NCBI GenBank assembly: GCA_902634455.1
Contig: CACPKQ010000006.1
Span: forward strand, 1-60,219
Reading direction: 5' to 3'
DNA length: 60,219 nucleotides
Source of the DNA: an uncultured Pelagibacteraceae bacterium
GTDB taxonomy: Bacteria; Pseudomonadota; Alphaproteobacteria; Pelagibacterales; Pelagibacteraceae
A program made the translations under genes and the position numbers. A model generated the notes under the pieces. The model was not told where the DNA came from. It searched no databases and was given only the letters and a program-made list of their open reading frames with translations. Positions 1-8,677 of the stretch are shown here, piece by piece (within the stretch, counting starts at the first letter, position 1; every line of letters starts with the position of its first letter).

Positions 1-1
1 A

Positions 2-895
2 GCTGCGTATGGATTGGTTTTAGCAATTATAGAAAATAATGACCAAACTTTTTTAAAAAAATCCAGTGAAGATTTAATTAATTCTAGACCCACAGCTATT
101 AATCTTAAATGGGCAGTAGACAGAATGATGAAAAAGCTTTCAGGAGTTAATAGTGATCAAATTTTAAATATAGCTTTAAATGAAGCAAAAGAAATATGCG
201 AAGAAGATATTAAGTTTTGTGAAAATATAGGTTTAAATGGATTAAAAATTATTGAAGAAATTTATAAAAAAAAAAAAGATAAAGTAAATATTTTAACTCA
301 CTGTAATGCTGGTTGGCTTGCAACAATTAACTGGGGCACAGCTACTTCACCAATTTACCATGCTCATAAAAAAGGTATTCCAGTTCATGTTTGGGTAGAT
401 GAAACAAGACCAAGAAACCAGGGAGCCAATCTTACATCTTACGAGCTTAACGAAGAAGAAATATCCAACACAATAATTGCTGATAATACAGGAGGAATTT
501 TGATGCAAAGAGGCGAGGTTGATATGTGTATTGTTGGAACGGACAGAACACTTTCAACTGGAGATGTTTGCAATAAGATTGGTACTTATCTTAAAGCTCT
601 TGCAGCAAAAGATAATAATGTTCCTTTTTATGTAGCACTACCAAGTTCAACTATTGATTGGAATATTAAAGATTTTAAAGAAATACCAATTGAAGAAAGA
701 AACTCAGAAGAACTTTCTCATATAGAAGGATTAGATGAAACTGGTAAAGTTATAAAAGTTCAAGTGTATCCAAAGAAAAGCAAATCTATGAATTTAGCTT
801 TTGATGTAACACCAGCTAAATATGTTACAGGTTTAATAACAGAAAAAGGTGTATGTGAAGCATCTAAAGAAGGTTTAAAAAAGTTATTTAAATGA
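2..895 (+). CDS. mtnA: S-methyl-5-thioribose-1-phosphate isomerase (5' end cut by window)
   Basis: This enzyme isomerises 5-methylthioribose-1-phosphate to methylthioribulose-1-phosphate in the cytoplasm, a step in recycling methylthioadenosine. The reading frame is open at the left edge, starting with residues AAYGLVLA, so the true start lies outside the window. Family members are about 360 residues, so roughly 65 are missing. The motif THCNAG carries the expected catalytic Cys, and GTDRTLSTGDVCNKIGTY carries the catalytic Asp. Its stop overlaps the next start by 4 bases (ATGA). The relative eIF2B-like fold is unlikely because both catalytic motifs are intact. The class II aldolase and the SpeD-SpeE fusion found 6-8 kb downstream belong to the same metabolic theme. 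Confidence 0.93.
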   Translation, partial: AAYGLVLAIIENNDQTFLKKSSEDLINSRPTAINLKWAVDRMMKKLSGVNSDQILNIALNEAKEICEEDIKFCENIGLNGLKIIEEIYKKKKDKVNILTHCNAGWLATINWGTATSPIYHAHKKGIPVHVWVDETRPRNQGANLTSYELNEEEISNTIIADNTGGILMQRGEVDMCIVGTDRTLSTGDVCNKIGTYLKALAAKDNNVPFYVALPSSTIDWNIKDFKEIPIEERNSEELSHIEGLDETGKVIKVQVYPKKSKSMNLAFDVTPAKYVTGLITEKGVCEASKEGLKKLFK

Positions 896-1101
896 AAAAA
901 AATATTATTACCATTATTTTAATAATAGTTGGAATAATTGTTCTTTTTTTAATTCGATCAAATTATAGCGATCATAACTTAAAAAGAACAGTTGAAGCAT
1001 GTGTGCTTGCAAAAAAACAAACTACAAAAAACTTTAACAGACAAGAAGCCAAAAAATACTGTGAAGAAGAGATCAAAAAGAAAATAAAGAGTAAAGATTA
1101 G
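892..1101 (+). CDS. Small single-pass membrane protein, unknown function
   Basis: This 69-residue protein has one hydrophobic segment at about residues 4-22, followed by a Lys/Glu-rich tail with two Cys residues (EACVLAKK and KKYCEEE). The start codon overlaps the mtnA stop as ATGA, which suggests translational coupling. The hydrophobic segment could be an uncleaved anchor with the charged tail outside the membrane. I do not recognise a family. The tight overlap and the clean positively charged start support a real gene rather than a chance frame. Confidence 0.7.
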   Translation: MKKNIITIILIIVGIIVLFLIRSNYSDHNLKRTVEACVLAKKQTTKNFNRQEAKKYCEEEIKKKIKSKD

Positions 1102-1105
1102 ATTC

Positions 1106-2083
1106 ATGGATTCAATTAGAATGGTCGAGGTAACAAGAAGCAACGAGGTCGAAAGTGTACATTATGGTACCGCAGTACTAATTAATTCATCGGGAGAAGT
1201 ATTAAAAGAATGGGGGAATTCAGATTTATTAATATACCCAAGGTCTGCTCTAAAACCTATTCAATCATTAAATCTTTATAAAGATGGAGTTGCAGAAGGT
1301 TTAAAATTAACTGATGAATATATAGCGCTAACTACAGCTTCACATCATGCAGAAGATCTTCATCAAAAAATGATAACTGAATGGTTGCAAAAAATTAATA
1401 TAGGGGAAGATAAACTTTGTTGTGGAGCAGATTGGCCATGGAATATGGATGATAAATTTAAAGCGAATTTAAAATATAAAAAAAAAAGAAGAATTTTTCA
1501 CAATTGTTCTGGAAAACATTGTGGTCATTTAGCAGTAAGTAAGTACAAAGATTTACCTATTGAGAATTACAATCAAAATAATCACCCAATACAGAAAGAA
1601 CTAATCAATTTAATTGAAAATTTATCTAATTTTAAAATTAAAAAAATTGGTATAGATGGATGTACATTGCCGAACCCACTAATTCCTTTAAAAAAATTTG
1701 CTTTAGCAGCAGCGAAAATTGTTGATTATAAATCACTTAATGAAGCTTCTGATATAGCTAAAAGAATTTTTGATTCATGTGTAAAATTTCCTGAAATAAC
1801 AGGAGGATCTAAAAGTGTTAACTGTGCTTTAACTAAACTTTCAAAAGGAAAAGCATTTTTTAAGAATGGTGCCGAAGGTGTTTTTGTAGCAATAATTCCA
1901 GAACAAAAATCTGCTTTAGCTGTTAAAATAACAGATGGCGCTGCAAGAGCAGCTGAAGTTGCAATAGCCGGATTAATATCTGAGTTAAAGATTATTGATG
2001 AAGATCAGATTGAAAAATTTAAAAAAAGACCTGTAAAAAATTCCACCGAACAAGTTATAGGTTATATGAATTGCCTAATATAG
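1106..2083 (+). CDS. Asparaginase, thermolabile/type II-like (Asparaginase_II family)
   Basis: This 325-residue protein belongs to the family named L-asparaginase II (PF06089), unrelated to the classical AnsA/AnsB fold. It is expected to hydrolyse asparagine to aspartate and ammonia. Visible family blocks are EVTRSNEVESVHYG near the start, PRSALKPIQ, TASHHAED, CSGKHCGHLA and GIDGCTLPNPLIPL. There is no signal peptide, so it is probably cytoplasmic. It follows the small membrane ORF by 4 bases and is probably in the mtnA transcription unit. An in-frame ATG five codons in (MVEVTRS) is an equally plausible start. It converges with serA, whose stop lies 1 base away. Confidence 0.85.
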   Translation: MDSIRMVEVTRSNEVESVHYGTAVLINSSGEVLKEWGNSDLLIYPRSALKPIQSLNLYKDGVAEGLKLTDEYIALTTASHHAEDLHQKMITEWLQKINIGEDKLCCGADWPWNMDDKFKANLKYKKKRRIFHNCSGKHCGHLAVSKYKDLPIENYNQNNHPIQKELINLIENLSNFKIKKIGIDGCTLPNPLIPLKKFALAAAKIVDYKSLNEASDIAKRIFDSCVKFPEITGGSKSVNCALTKLSKGKAFFKNGAEGVFVAIIPEQKSALAVKITDGAARAAEVAIAGLISELKIIDEDQIEKFKKRPVKNSTEQVIGYMNCLI

Positions 2084-2084
2084 A

Positions 2085-3020
2085 TTAAACAGTATTTTTC
2101 TTTACCCCATTTAATAGAAAATCAGTCATTTGATTTGCGACCATTTCAGCTACTACTATTGAAGCTTCAGTAGTTGATGCAGCTATATGAGGAGTCAAGA
2201 TTGCTTTTGGGTTGTTAAATAAAATATTTTCTTTTGCTGGTTCTTTTGAAAAAACATCTAAAGCAGCTCCAGCTATCAAATTTTCATTTAAAGCATCATT
2301 TAGATCTTTTTCATCAACAATATTTCCTCGTGCTGCGTTAATTATATAAGTAGTAGTTTTCATTTTTTTATAATGTTCTTTAGTTAATAATGGTTTGCCA
2401 TCAGCTGCTGCTTTGCAATGAAAACTTATTATGTCGCTATTACTAATTAAATCATCAAAACTAACATCGTTCACATGAGGAAAATCTTTCTTTCTCGAAG
2501 CAAGCGATTTTGAGTTTACTAAAATTTTTACATCAAAGCCTTTAACTAATTGGCTTAATCTAACACCAACATTTCCAAAACCTACTATACCAAGTGTTTT
2601 TTTTGAAAACTCAGTTCCTTTGATATTTTTTTTCTCCCACTGGCCCTTATGAGTTGTTTCATTTGCGTATGGAGTTTTTCTAAGTACTGACATTATTAAT
2701 GCGAATGCATGTTCTGCTGTTGCGTTAGCATTTCCTCCTGGAGTGTTCATAACAATCATATTTTTTTCTTTAGCTGCAACAACATCTATATTATCAACTC
2801 CTGCCCCCGCTCTTCCTATAACTTTTAAATTTTTTGCTGCTAAAATTATATTTTTAGTTACTTTAGTAGCTGATCTAACAACCATACCATCATATTCTGG
2901 AATTATTTTTACAATTTCTTCTTCAGACAAACCTGTCTTTACATCAACTGAAATATTATTTTTTTCAAATATTTTTTGAGCAACATTACTCATTGAGTCT
3001 GATATTAAAATTTTAGGCAT
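2085..3020 (-). CDS. serA: D-3-phosphoglycerate dehydrogenase, short form without ACT domain
   Basis: SerA oxidises 3-phosphoglycerate to 3-phosphohydroxypyruvate with NAD, the first step of serine synthesis. The 311-residue protein shows the dinucleotide motif LGIVGFGNVG near residues 143-152, the substrate Arg in NAARGNIVDE (R231), Glu260 and the catalytic His278 in LTPHIAAST. It ends soon after the catalytic domain and lacks the C-terminal ACT region of long SerA proteins, so serine feedback through ACT is not expected. It overlaps the end of serC by 8 bases. Other 2-hydroxyacid dehydrogenases share the fold, but the position next to serC settles the call. Confidence 0.92.
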   Translation of the reverse strand: MPKILISDSMSNVAQKIFEKNNISVDVKTGLSEEEIVKIIPEYDGMVVRSATKVTKNIILAAKNLKVIGRAGAGVDNIDVVAAKEKNMIVMNTPGGNANATAEHAFALIMSVLRKTPYANETTHKGQWEKKNIKGTEFSKKTLGIVGFGNVGVRLSQLVKGFDVKILVNSKSLASRKKDFPHVNDVSFDDLISNSDIISFHCKAAADGKPLLTKEHYKKMKTTTYIINAARGNIVDEKDLNDALNENLIAGAALDVFSKEPAKENILFNNPKAILTPHIAASTTEASIVVAEMVANQMTDFLLNGVKKNTV

Positions 3021-4167
3021 TATTTTTTACCGAATGATATGCCCAGTCTATCCAAGGTAACAATACTTTCATGTCATCATTTTGTACTGTTGCTCCACCC
3101 CATATTCTAAGACTTGGCGGTGCTTTAGCGTATCCATTAATATCGTTAGCAACACCTTCTTTTTTAAGTATTGAAACAATTTTTTTAATTGTATCTCTTT
3201 GTTCTTCTTCTTTAAATTTATTAAACCAATCATCTTTAATACTAAGCGTGATGCTTGTTGAAGATCTTGAGTTTTTGTCTTCACACATAAATTTAATCCA
3301 ACTACTTTTATTTACCCAATTTTCTACAATATTAAGATTTTCATTAGAAATTTTCATTAATTCTTTTGAACCACCAATAGATTCAACCCAGTTTAAAGCA
3401 TCTAAAACGTCTTCAACACAAATCATTGATGGGGTGTTAATAGTACTTCCTTCAAAGATTCCTTTAATTAATTTTTTTTTATTAGCTATTCTAAATAATT
3501 TTGGTATTGGCCAAGAAGGAATATGATTTTCTAATCTTTGAACTGCACGTGGTGATAAAGCTAACATACCATGTGAAGCTTCACCTCCCAAAACTTTTTG
3601 CCAAGACCAAGTAATTACATCAAGTTTATTATAATCCATTTCCATAGCGAAAATACCTGAGGTAGCATCACAAATAGTTAATCCTTTTCTATCACTTGGT
3701 ATCCAGTCAGCATTTGGAACTCTTACTCCAGAAGTGGTTCCGTTCCATGTAAAAATTACATCATTATCAAAATTTACCCTGTTTAAATCTGGTAGTTTTC
3801 CATAATCAGCTAAATGACTATTTACTTTTTTAATTTTTAACTGATCAATTACATCTGCTACCCAATCTTTTCCAAAATTTTCCCAAGCTAGAATATCAAC
3901 GTCATTTAACCCCAGTAAGGACCAAAGTGCTGCTTCTAAAGATCCAGTATTTGAACCTGGCATAATTCCTAAAAGATAATTATCTGGCAATTTTAATAAT
4001 TGCTTAGATTTAACTATAGCTTCATTTAGTTTTTCTTTGCATTCTTTTGATCTATGAGATCTTCCTACAGGTGAATTTTTTAATGATTCAATACTCCAAC
4101 CTGGTCGTTTAGCGCATGGTCCGCTAGAAAAATTTGTATTGCCAGGTTTTATTGTTGGCTTTTCCAT
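3013..4167 (-). CDS. serC: Phosphoserine aminotransferase
   Basis: SerC transfers the amino group of glutamate to 3-phosphohydroxypyruvate, making O-phospho-L-serine; it uses PLP. The 384-residue length and motifs match the alphaproteobacterial SerC type: NFSSGPCAKRPGW near the start, GSNTGSLEAALW, WNGTTSGVRVPNADW, and the PLP Lys in SWQKVLGGEASHG (K191). It sits between the upstream DUF1015 gene and downstream serA, all on the minus strand. Only 63 bases separate it from DUF1015, so one transcript is likely. No serB (phosphoserine phosphatase) is seen in this window. Confidence 0.94.
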   Translation of the reverse strand: MEKPTIKPGNTNFSSGPCAKRPGWSIESLKNSPVGRSHRSKECKEKLNEAIVKSKQLLKLPDNYLLGIMPGSNTGSLEAALWSLLGLNDVDILAWENFGKDWVADVIDQLKIKKVNSHLADYGKLPDLNRVNFDNDVIFTWNGTTSGVRVPNADWIPSDRKGLTICDATSGIFAMEMDYNKLDVITWSWQKVLGGEASHGMLALSPRAVQRLENHIPSWPIPKLFRIANKKKLIKGIFEGSTINTPSMICVEDVLDALNWVESIGGSKELMKISNENLNIVENWVNKSSWIKFMCEDKNSRSSTSITLSIKDDWFNKFKEEEQRDTIKKIVSILKKEGVANDINGYAKAPPSLRIWGGATVQNDDMKVLLPWIDWAYHSVKNNA

Positions 4168-4230
4168 AAAAATTAATTTTTTTTAAACGTATAACGATAA
4201 AAAAAATTTTTGGAAGCTTTTAGTTTTGTT

Positions 4231-5433
4231 TTATTCAAAATCATATGCGACCAAACCGTCTAATGGTTTTGGATCAAACCAGGTAGATTTGGGAGGCATA
4301 GTTAGTCTTTTGTCAGCAAAATTAATAATATTTTCCATCTGAGTTGCAAATAAAGCAAAACCTACTTTTGCTTCACCTGAATTAACTTTTTTTTCAATAG
4401 CTTCTAAACCATGAAAACCTGCTAAAAAGTCAATTCTATTGTCGTATCTAGGATCGCCGATTCCTAAAGTAGGTTCTAGTAAATAGTAGTGTAATAAATT
4501 GATATCTAAATTAATGATATGAAATAAATTTGGATGAGGTTTTTCTTTAAGTTCCAAAGAATACCACTGTTTATCTAAATACATTCCAAATGTTTGAGGT
4601 TTTTTTGGTTTGAAATAAGAACTTTGTTTTTCTACTTTAAATTTTTTTTTAATTTCTTTAATAAAATCTTTCGGTGAATAACCATATAAATCTTTTATAA
4701 GTCTATTATAATCAAGTATTCTTGCTTGGCTTGTAGGAAAAATTGCTATCATAAAAAAATTGTATGCTTCCTCACCAGTATGATTTGGATTTTGATGTTG
4801 TTTAAACTGTGAAAGTTTTAATAAAGCTTCCATTCTGTGATGACCATCAGCAATATAAATTCTATTAATAGAATTAAATAAATCACTAATTTTTTCGACT
4901 TTATTTTTTTTATCAATTACCCACATCTCATGTTTGCATCCATCCATAGCTTCAAAAGAATAAAAAGCAGGATTGGTAAGTTCATTATCTACTAATTTAT
5001 TAAGCTGTTCGTTGTCGGGGTATACGGCGTATATAGGGCCTATTTGCGCATTTAAATTATCCATTTGTTTCATTCTTTTTTGAGCCCTTTCAATAAAAAT
5101 TTCTTCATGACCTCTAATATGTAAATTATCATAAGCGGATAATTTTGCTGTTCCCACTACTCCAACTTGTTTAAAATCTCCTTTAGAAATTTTATAAATA
5201 TAAAAAGAAAAATTTTTGTCTTTTGTTATTACTGATTTTTCTTTCATTAATTCGAATTGTTCTTTAGATTTTTTTTTATTTTCCGCATTAAAAACATTTA
5301 GATAGCTCCACGGATTTTTCTTTAGATGGTCTTTTTGCATATCTTCAGATAAATGATCTGTGCTTGCTATTGGAACCGAGGAAGAGTTTTCTTTGGTTGG
5401 TCTTAAAGCTTTAAATGGATTTATAAAATACAT
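4231..5433 (-). CDS. DUF1015 family protein (serine-pathway associated)
   Basis: This 400-residue protein fits DUF1015 (COG4198). The block MYFINPFKALRPT at the start and IYIADGHHRMEALL, with DGHHR at residues 196-200, are characteristic. The DGHHR loop resembles the nucleotide-binding loop of the ParB/sulfiredoxin fold, which also includes free-serine kinases such as archaeal SerK. That resemblance is by eye only. It lies between trpB2 and serC-serA on one strand, consistent with a role in serine or phosphoserine metabolism. There is no signal peptide or membrane segment. A kinase or phosphatase acting on serine/phosphoserine is a reasonable hypothesis but unproven. Confidence 0.85.
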   Translation of the reverse strand: MYFINPFKALRPTKENSSSVPIASTDHLSEDMQKDHLKKNPWSYLNVFNAENKKKSKEQFELMKEKSVITKDKNFSFYIYKISKGDFKQVGVVGTAKLSAYDNLHIRGHEEIFIERAQKRMKQMDNLNAQIGPIYAVYPDNEQLNKLVDNELTNPAFYSFEAMDGCKHEMWVIDKKNKVEKISDLFNSINRIYIADGHHRMEALLKLSQFKQHQNPNHTGEEAYNFFMIAIFPTSQARILDYNRLIKDLYGYSPKDFIKEIKKKFKVEKQSSYFKPKKPQTFGMYLDKQWYSLELKEKPHPNLFHIINLDINLLHYYLLEPTLGIGDPRYDNRIDFLAGFHGLEAIEKKVNSGEAKVGFALFATQMENIINFADKRLTMPPKSTWFDPKPLDGLVAYDFE

Positions 5434-5473
5434 TGTGACTACTCATCAATCTTATAAATAAAACTTATTTCCT

Positions 5474-6835
5474 TTAGGCAATTTTTGGTAACTTTTCTAA
5501 TGCTGAGTTTACTTCTGCCTCATTGTATTTATCATCAGAAAGTTTGTTATTAAAATAATCACCATAAGCCTGCATGTCAAAATGACCATGACCACATAAA
5601 TTGAAAAGAATTGTTTTCTTTTCTCCATTTTTTTTGCACTCAAGAGCAGCATCTATTGCTCCTTTCACAGCATGAGTTGCTTCTGGAGCTGGAACAATTC
5701 CTTCTGCATTTGCAAATTTTACACCAGCATCAAAACATTCTTTTTGACCAAAGGCTTTAGCTTCAACAGCACCTATGTCTACAAGATGACTTACCATTGG
5801 TGCCATACCATGATATCTCAAACCACCAGAATGAGTTGACGGTGGCATGAAAGAAGAACCTAAAGTATGCATTTTAACTAAAGGTGTTCGATTTCCAGTA
5901 TCTCCAAAATCATATGCAAATTTACCTTTTGTTAAAGAAGGGCAAGATTTTGGTTCACATGCAATTACCCTAATATCTTTTTTTTCTCTAAATTTTTTTC
6001 CAAGAAATGGAAATACTAATCCAGAAAAATTACTTCCACCACCTGTGCATCCAACCAATATATCTGGGTAATCATTTGCCATTTCCATTTGTATTATTGC
6101 TTCATTTCCAACTATAGTTTGGTGCATTAATACATGATTTAAAACACTTCCGAGTGAATATTTAGTTGATTTATCTTGTGCAGCCATTTCTACAGCTTCG
6201 GAAATAGCTATACCTAAGCTTCCTGAATTATTTGGATCTTTTTCTAAAATAGCTTTACCTGTTGGAGTTCGGTTGGATGGACTAGCATAACAATTTGCTC
6301 CAAATGTTTGCATAATCATTTTTCTATATGGTTTTTGTTCATAACTTACTTTAACCATATAGACATCTAGCTCGATTTTAAAAATTGAACATGCAAAAGC
6401 TAGTGAGCTTCCCCATTGTCCTGCACCAGTTTCAGTTGTAATTTTTTTTGTGCCTTCTTCTTTGTTATAAAAAGCTTGGGCAACTGCAGTATTAGGTTTA
6501 TGACTTCCTGTTGGACTTACTCCTTCGTACTTGTAATAAATTTTAGCAGTAGTATCTAAAGCTTTTTCAAGTTTTCTAGCCCTATATAATGGAGAAGGTC
6601 TCCATTGCTTATAAATTTCTCTAACAGGTTCTGGAATTTCAATTTCTCTTTCTTGCGATACTTCTTGTCCTATGAGTGCCATTGGAAACAAAGGCGCTAA
6701 ATCATCTGGTCCAACAGGTTTAAGAGTCCCAGGATGAAGTACTGGTGAAAGAGGTTTTGGAAGATCTGCTGCAATATTATACCAAGTTTTCGGCATTTTG
6801 CTTTCTTCTAGTAAAAATTTAATTTTATCAGACAT
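5474..6835 (-). CDS. trpB2: TrpB2-type tryptophan synthase beta chain
   Basis: This is a PLP enzyme of the TrpB2 branch, which condenses indole with serine or O-phosphoserine to give tryptophan. At 453 residues it is longer than classical TrpB1 (about 400) and has the TrpB2-specific N-terminus (KTWYNIAADLP..LHPGT). The PLP Lys is in SPTGSHKPNTA (K113). The catalytic Glu is in ETGAGQWG, and a phosphate-binding loop GCTGGGSNF is present. No trpA lies next to it, as expected for this type. It is the first gene of a minus-strand run ahead of DUF1015, serC and serA, so it sits beside the enzyme that makes O-phosphoserine. Confidence 0.9.
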   Translation of the reverse strand: MSDKIKFLLEESKMPKTWYNIAADLPKPLSPVLHPGTLKPVGPDDLAPLFPMALIGQEVSQEREIEIPEPVREIYKQWRPSPLYRARKLEKALDTTAKIYYKYEGVSPTGSHKPNTAVAQAFYNKEEGTKKITTETGAGQWGSSLAFACSIFKIELDVYMVKVSYEQKPYRKMIMQTFGANCYASPSNRTPTGKAILEKDPNNSGSLGIAISEAVEMAAQDKSTKYSLGSVLNHVLMHQTIVGNEAIIQMEMANDYPDILVGCTGGGSNFSGLVFPFLGKKFREKKDIRVIACEPKSCPSLTKGKFAYDFGDTGNRTPLVKMHTLGSSFMPPSTHSGGLRYHGMAPMVSHLVDIGAVEAKAFGQKECFDAGVKFANAEGIVPAPEATHAVKGAIDAALECKKNGEKKTILFNLCGHGHFDMQAYGDYFNNKLSDDKYNEAEVNSALEKLPKIA

Positions 6836-6890
6836 TTTATTTTTATGATAGTTTGTTATTTATATTAATTAAAATCAAGTATTAAATATA

Positions 6891-7550
6891 ATGATAGAAC
6901 TAAAGAAAGAGGTGATAAAATATGCACAAAAGCTTAACAGCACAAATTTATCTCCTTTAAGATCTGGGAATGTTTCTATAAGAGCAACCAAGGATAATGT
7001 TGAAGGTTTTCTTCTAACACCATCGGGTAAAAGATATGAAGATCTTGTACCAGAGGATATTGTTTTTCTTGCTTTAAAAGAAGAATATAACAATCTTAAA
7101 TTGTTTAATTCATCATTAAATCCTTCTTCTGAATGGAGATTTCATCAAGATATTTATTTAAAAAAAATTGAAGCTAAAGCTATAGTTCATGCTCATTCCC
7201 CTCATGCAACCGCAGTTTCAGCTCATGGAAAACCAATACCAGCATTTCATTATATGATAGCTTTAGCTGGAGGAGATGACATAAAGTGTGCAGAATATGC
7301 AACTTTTGGAACAACTGAATTATCAAAAAATATTCTAAAAGCTTTAGAAAAAAGAAAGGCTTGTCTAATGTCAAACCACGGACAGGTTGCATTTGGTACA
7401 AATTTAAAACAAGCTTTTGAACTTGCAGAAGAAGTAGAAAATATTTGCTATCAATACATAATTGCTTTAAAAATTGGAGATCCGAAGATTCTTTCATCTG
7501 CAGAGATGAATAAAATTTTGGATAAAATAAAACATTATAAAAAAGCATAA
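6891..7550 (+). CDS. Class II aldolase/adducin-family protein, candidate methylthioribulose-1-phosphate aldolase or dehydratase
   Basis: This 219-residue metal-dependent protein has the class II aldolase/adducin fold. Zinc ligands are visible in HAHSPHA and in MSNHGQVAFG near the C-terminus. The family includes fuculose-phosphate aldolase, ribulose-phosphate epimerase, MtnB (methylthioribulose-1-phosphate dehydratase) and Ald2 of the DHAP shunt. The gene lies 27 bases upstream of the SpeD-SpeE fusion, whose reaction yields methylthioadenosine, and mtnA is nearby. I therefore favour action on methylthioribulose-1-phosphate, either splitting it to DHAP and methylthioacetaldehyde or dehydrating it. 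Exact substrate cannot be read from sequence. It is divergent from trpB2 with a 55-base gap. Confidence 0.75.
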   Translation: MIELKKEVIKYAQKLNSTNLSPLRSGNVSIRATKDNVEGFLLTPSGKRYEDLVPEDIVFLALKEEYNNLKLFNSSLNPSSEWRFHQDIYLKKIEAKAIVHAHSPHATAVSAHGKPIPAFHYMIALAGGDDIKCAEYATFGTTELSKNILKALEKRKACLMSNHGQVAFGTNLKQAFELAEEVENICYQYIIALKIGDPKILSSAEMNKILDKIKHYKKA

Positions 7551-7577
7551 ATTTTTATAATTATTATTGAGGGAGCA

Positions 7578-8618
7578 ATGACTAAAGTAGGGGAACATAT
7601 AACTTTAGATATTATTGGAACTAAGAAGGAGTATTCTCCTTCATTTTATGAGAAACTTGTCTATAAAATTGCAAAAAAAGCAAAAGTTACTGTTTTAGGA
7701 ATTTCTAAGCACAAATTTGAGCCTCAAGGATTTACTTTAGTGGCATTATTAGCAGAAAGTCATATTAGTTTTCATACATTCCCTGAAAAAGGAATAGTAA
7801 GTTTTGATTTTTTTACTTGCGGAAAGGTATCACCTGCAGTTGCTTTAGATATTATTAAGAAAGAAATTGAACATAAAAGAATTGTGAAAAAAGAATTTAA
7901 CAGAGATTCCTTAGGTCTTTATGATGATATTTATAGTTCTCCAGGTCAAAAAAAATACTATGTAGTTAAAAAATATTTAGAAAATTTTACATCCAAAGTA
8001 GGACAACACATTGAAATTATTGATTTAGAGGAATTCGGTAAATCTTTGTTCATTGATAATGAGCTACAAGTAGCTGAAAAAGACGAGCATCTTTACAGTT
8101 CTACTTTTGTAAACTCAGGAATAAAATTAAATAAGAAAAATGACAAAGCAGCTATAATTGGAGGAGGAGATGGCGGCGTAGCCAGAGAGTGTATAAATAG
8201 AAATTTTAACTTTATAGATTGGTACGAACTTGATCCAGAAGTTGTTGAAGTTTGTGACAGACATTTATCTAAAGTAGGTCAAAGAGCAACAAAGAAAAAT
8301 TCTGTTAAATGTGTATGGGGGGATGCTTTTGAAAGTATTAAAAAAGTAGAAGAAAACAAATATGATAAAATATTTGTAGATCTAAATGATGATCAATATT
8401 GCATAGATCTTGCTGCAAAAAATATAAAATCTTTAAAGAGAATTCTTAAAACAAATGGCACCATAACAGCTCAAGTTGGTAGCCAAGATAAAAAACCAAA
8501 ACAGGTTAAAAATTGGTTGAATTTGTTCAATAGAAACTTTGGAAATGCAGAGTTAGATAGAGTACATATACCTAGTTTCGATTGTAATTGGAATTTTGCC
8601 ACGTCAATAAACAATTAA
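7578..8618 (+). CDS. Fused S-adenosylmethionine decarboxylase - aminopropyltransferase (SpeD-SpeE)
   Basis: One 346-residue chain joins two polyamine enzymes. Residues 1-110 are a bacterial SpeD proenzyme: AESHISFHTFPE contains the self-cleavage site Glu60-Ser61, where Ser61 would become the pyruvoyl group. His66 and Cys81 in FFTCGK are also present. Residues 114-346 are a spermidine-synthase-like domain with the SAM-binding loop IGGGDGGVARE (195-200 are GGGDGG) and the ELDPEVV block. The usual YHE...H segment after DE is replaced by YSSTFVNS, so the amine acceptor may not be putrescine. Self-cleavage would split off the first 60 residues, leaving the rest joined to SpeE. A strong ribosome site, GAGGGAG at 7569-7575, precedes the ATG. 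Confidence 0.9.
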   Translation: MTKVGEHITLDIIGTKKEYSPSFYEKLVYKIAKKAKVTVLGISKHKFEPQGFTLVALLAESHISFHTFPEKGIVSFDFFTCGKVSPAVALDIIKKEIEHKRIVKKEFNRDSLGLYDDIYSSPGQKKYYVVKKYLENFTSKVGQHIEIIDLEEFGKSLFIDNELQVAEKDEHLYSSTFVNSGIKLNKKNDKAAIIGGGDGGVARECINRNFNFIDWYELDPEVVEVCDRHLSKVGQRATKKNSVKCVWGDAFESIKKVEENKYDKIFVDLNDDQYCIDLAAKNIKSLKRILKTNGTITAQVGSQDKKPKQVKNWLNLFNRNFGNAELDRVHIPSFDCNWNFATSINN

Positions 8619-8677
8619 TTTATCTTTTTAAATCTTCAAATTTGTGGAATACTCCATTTTATATTTTTGGAGGGAAA

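Noticed and set aside
3071-3526. Long plus-strand frame opposite serC
   Set aside because: It is fully antisense to a well-recognised gene and has no family pattern; the same holds for frames opposite serA, the aldolase and the phosphohexomutase.
4168-4230. Riboswitch (glycine or SAM type) upstream of serC
   Set aside because: The 63-base gap is too short and shows only A/T runs, without the conserved cores.
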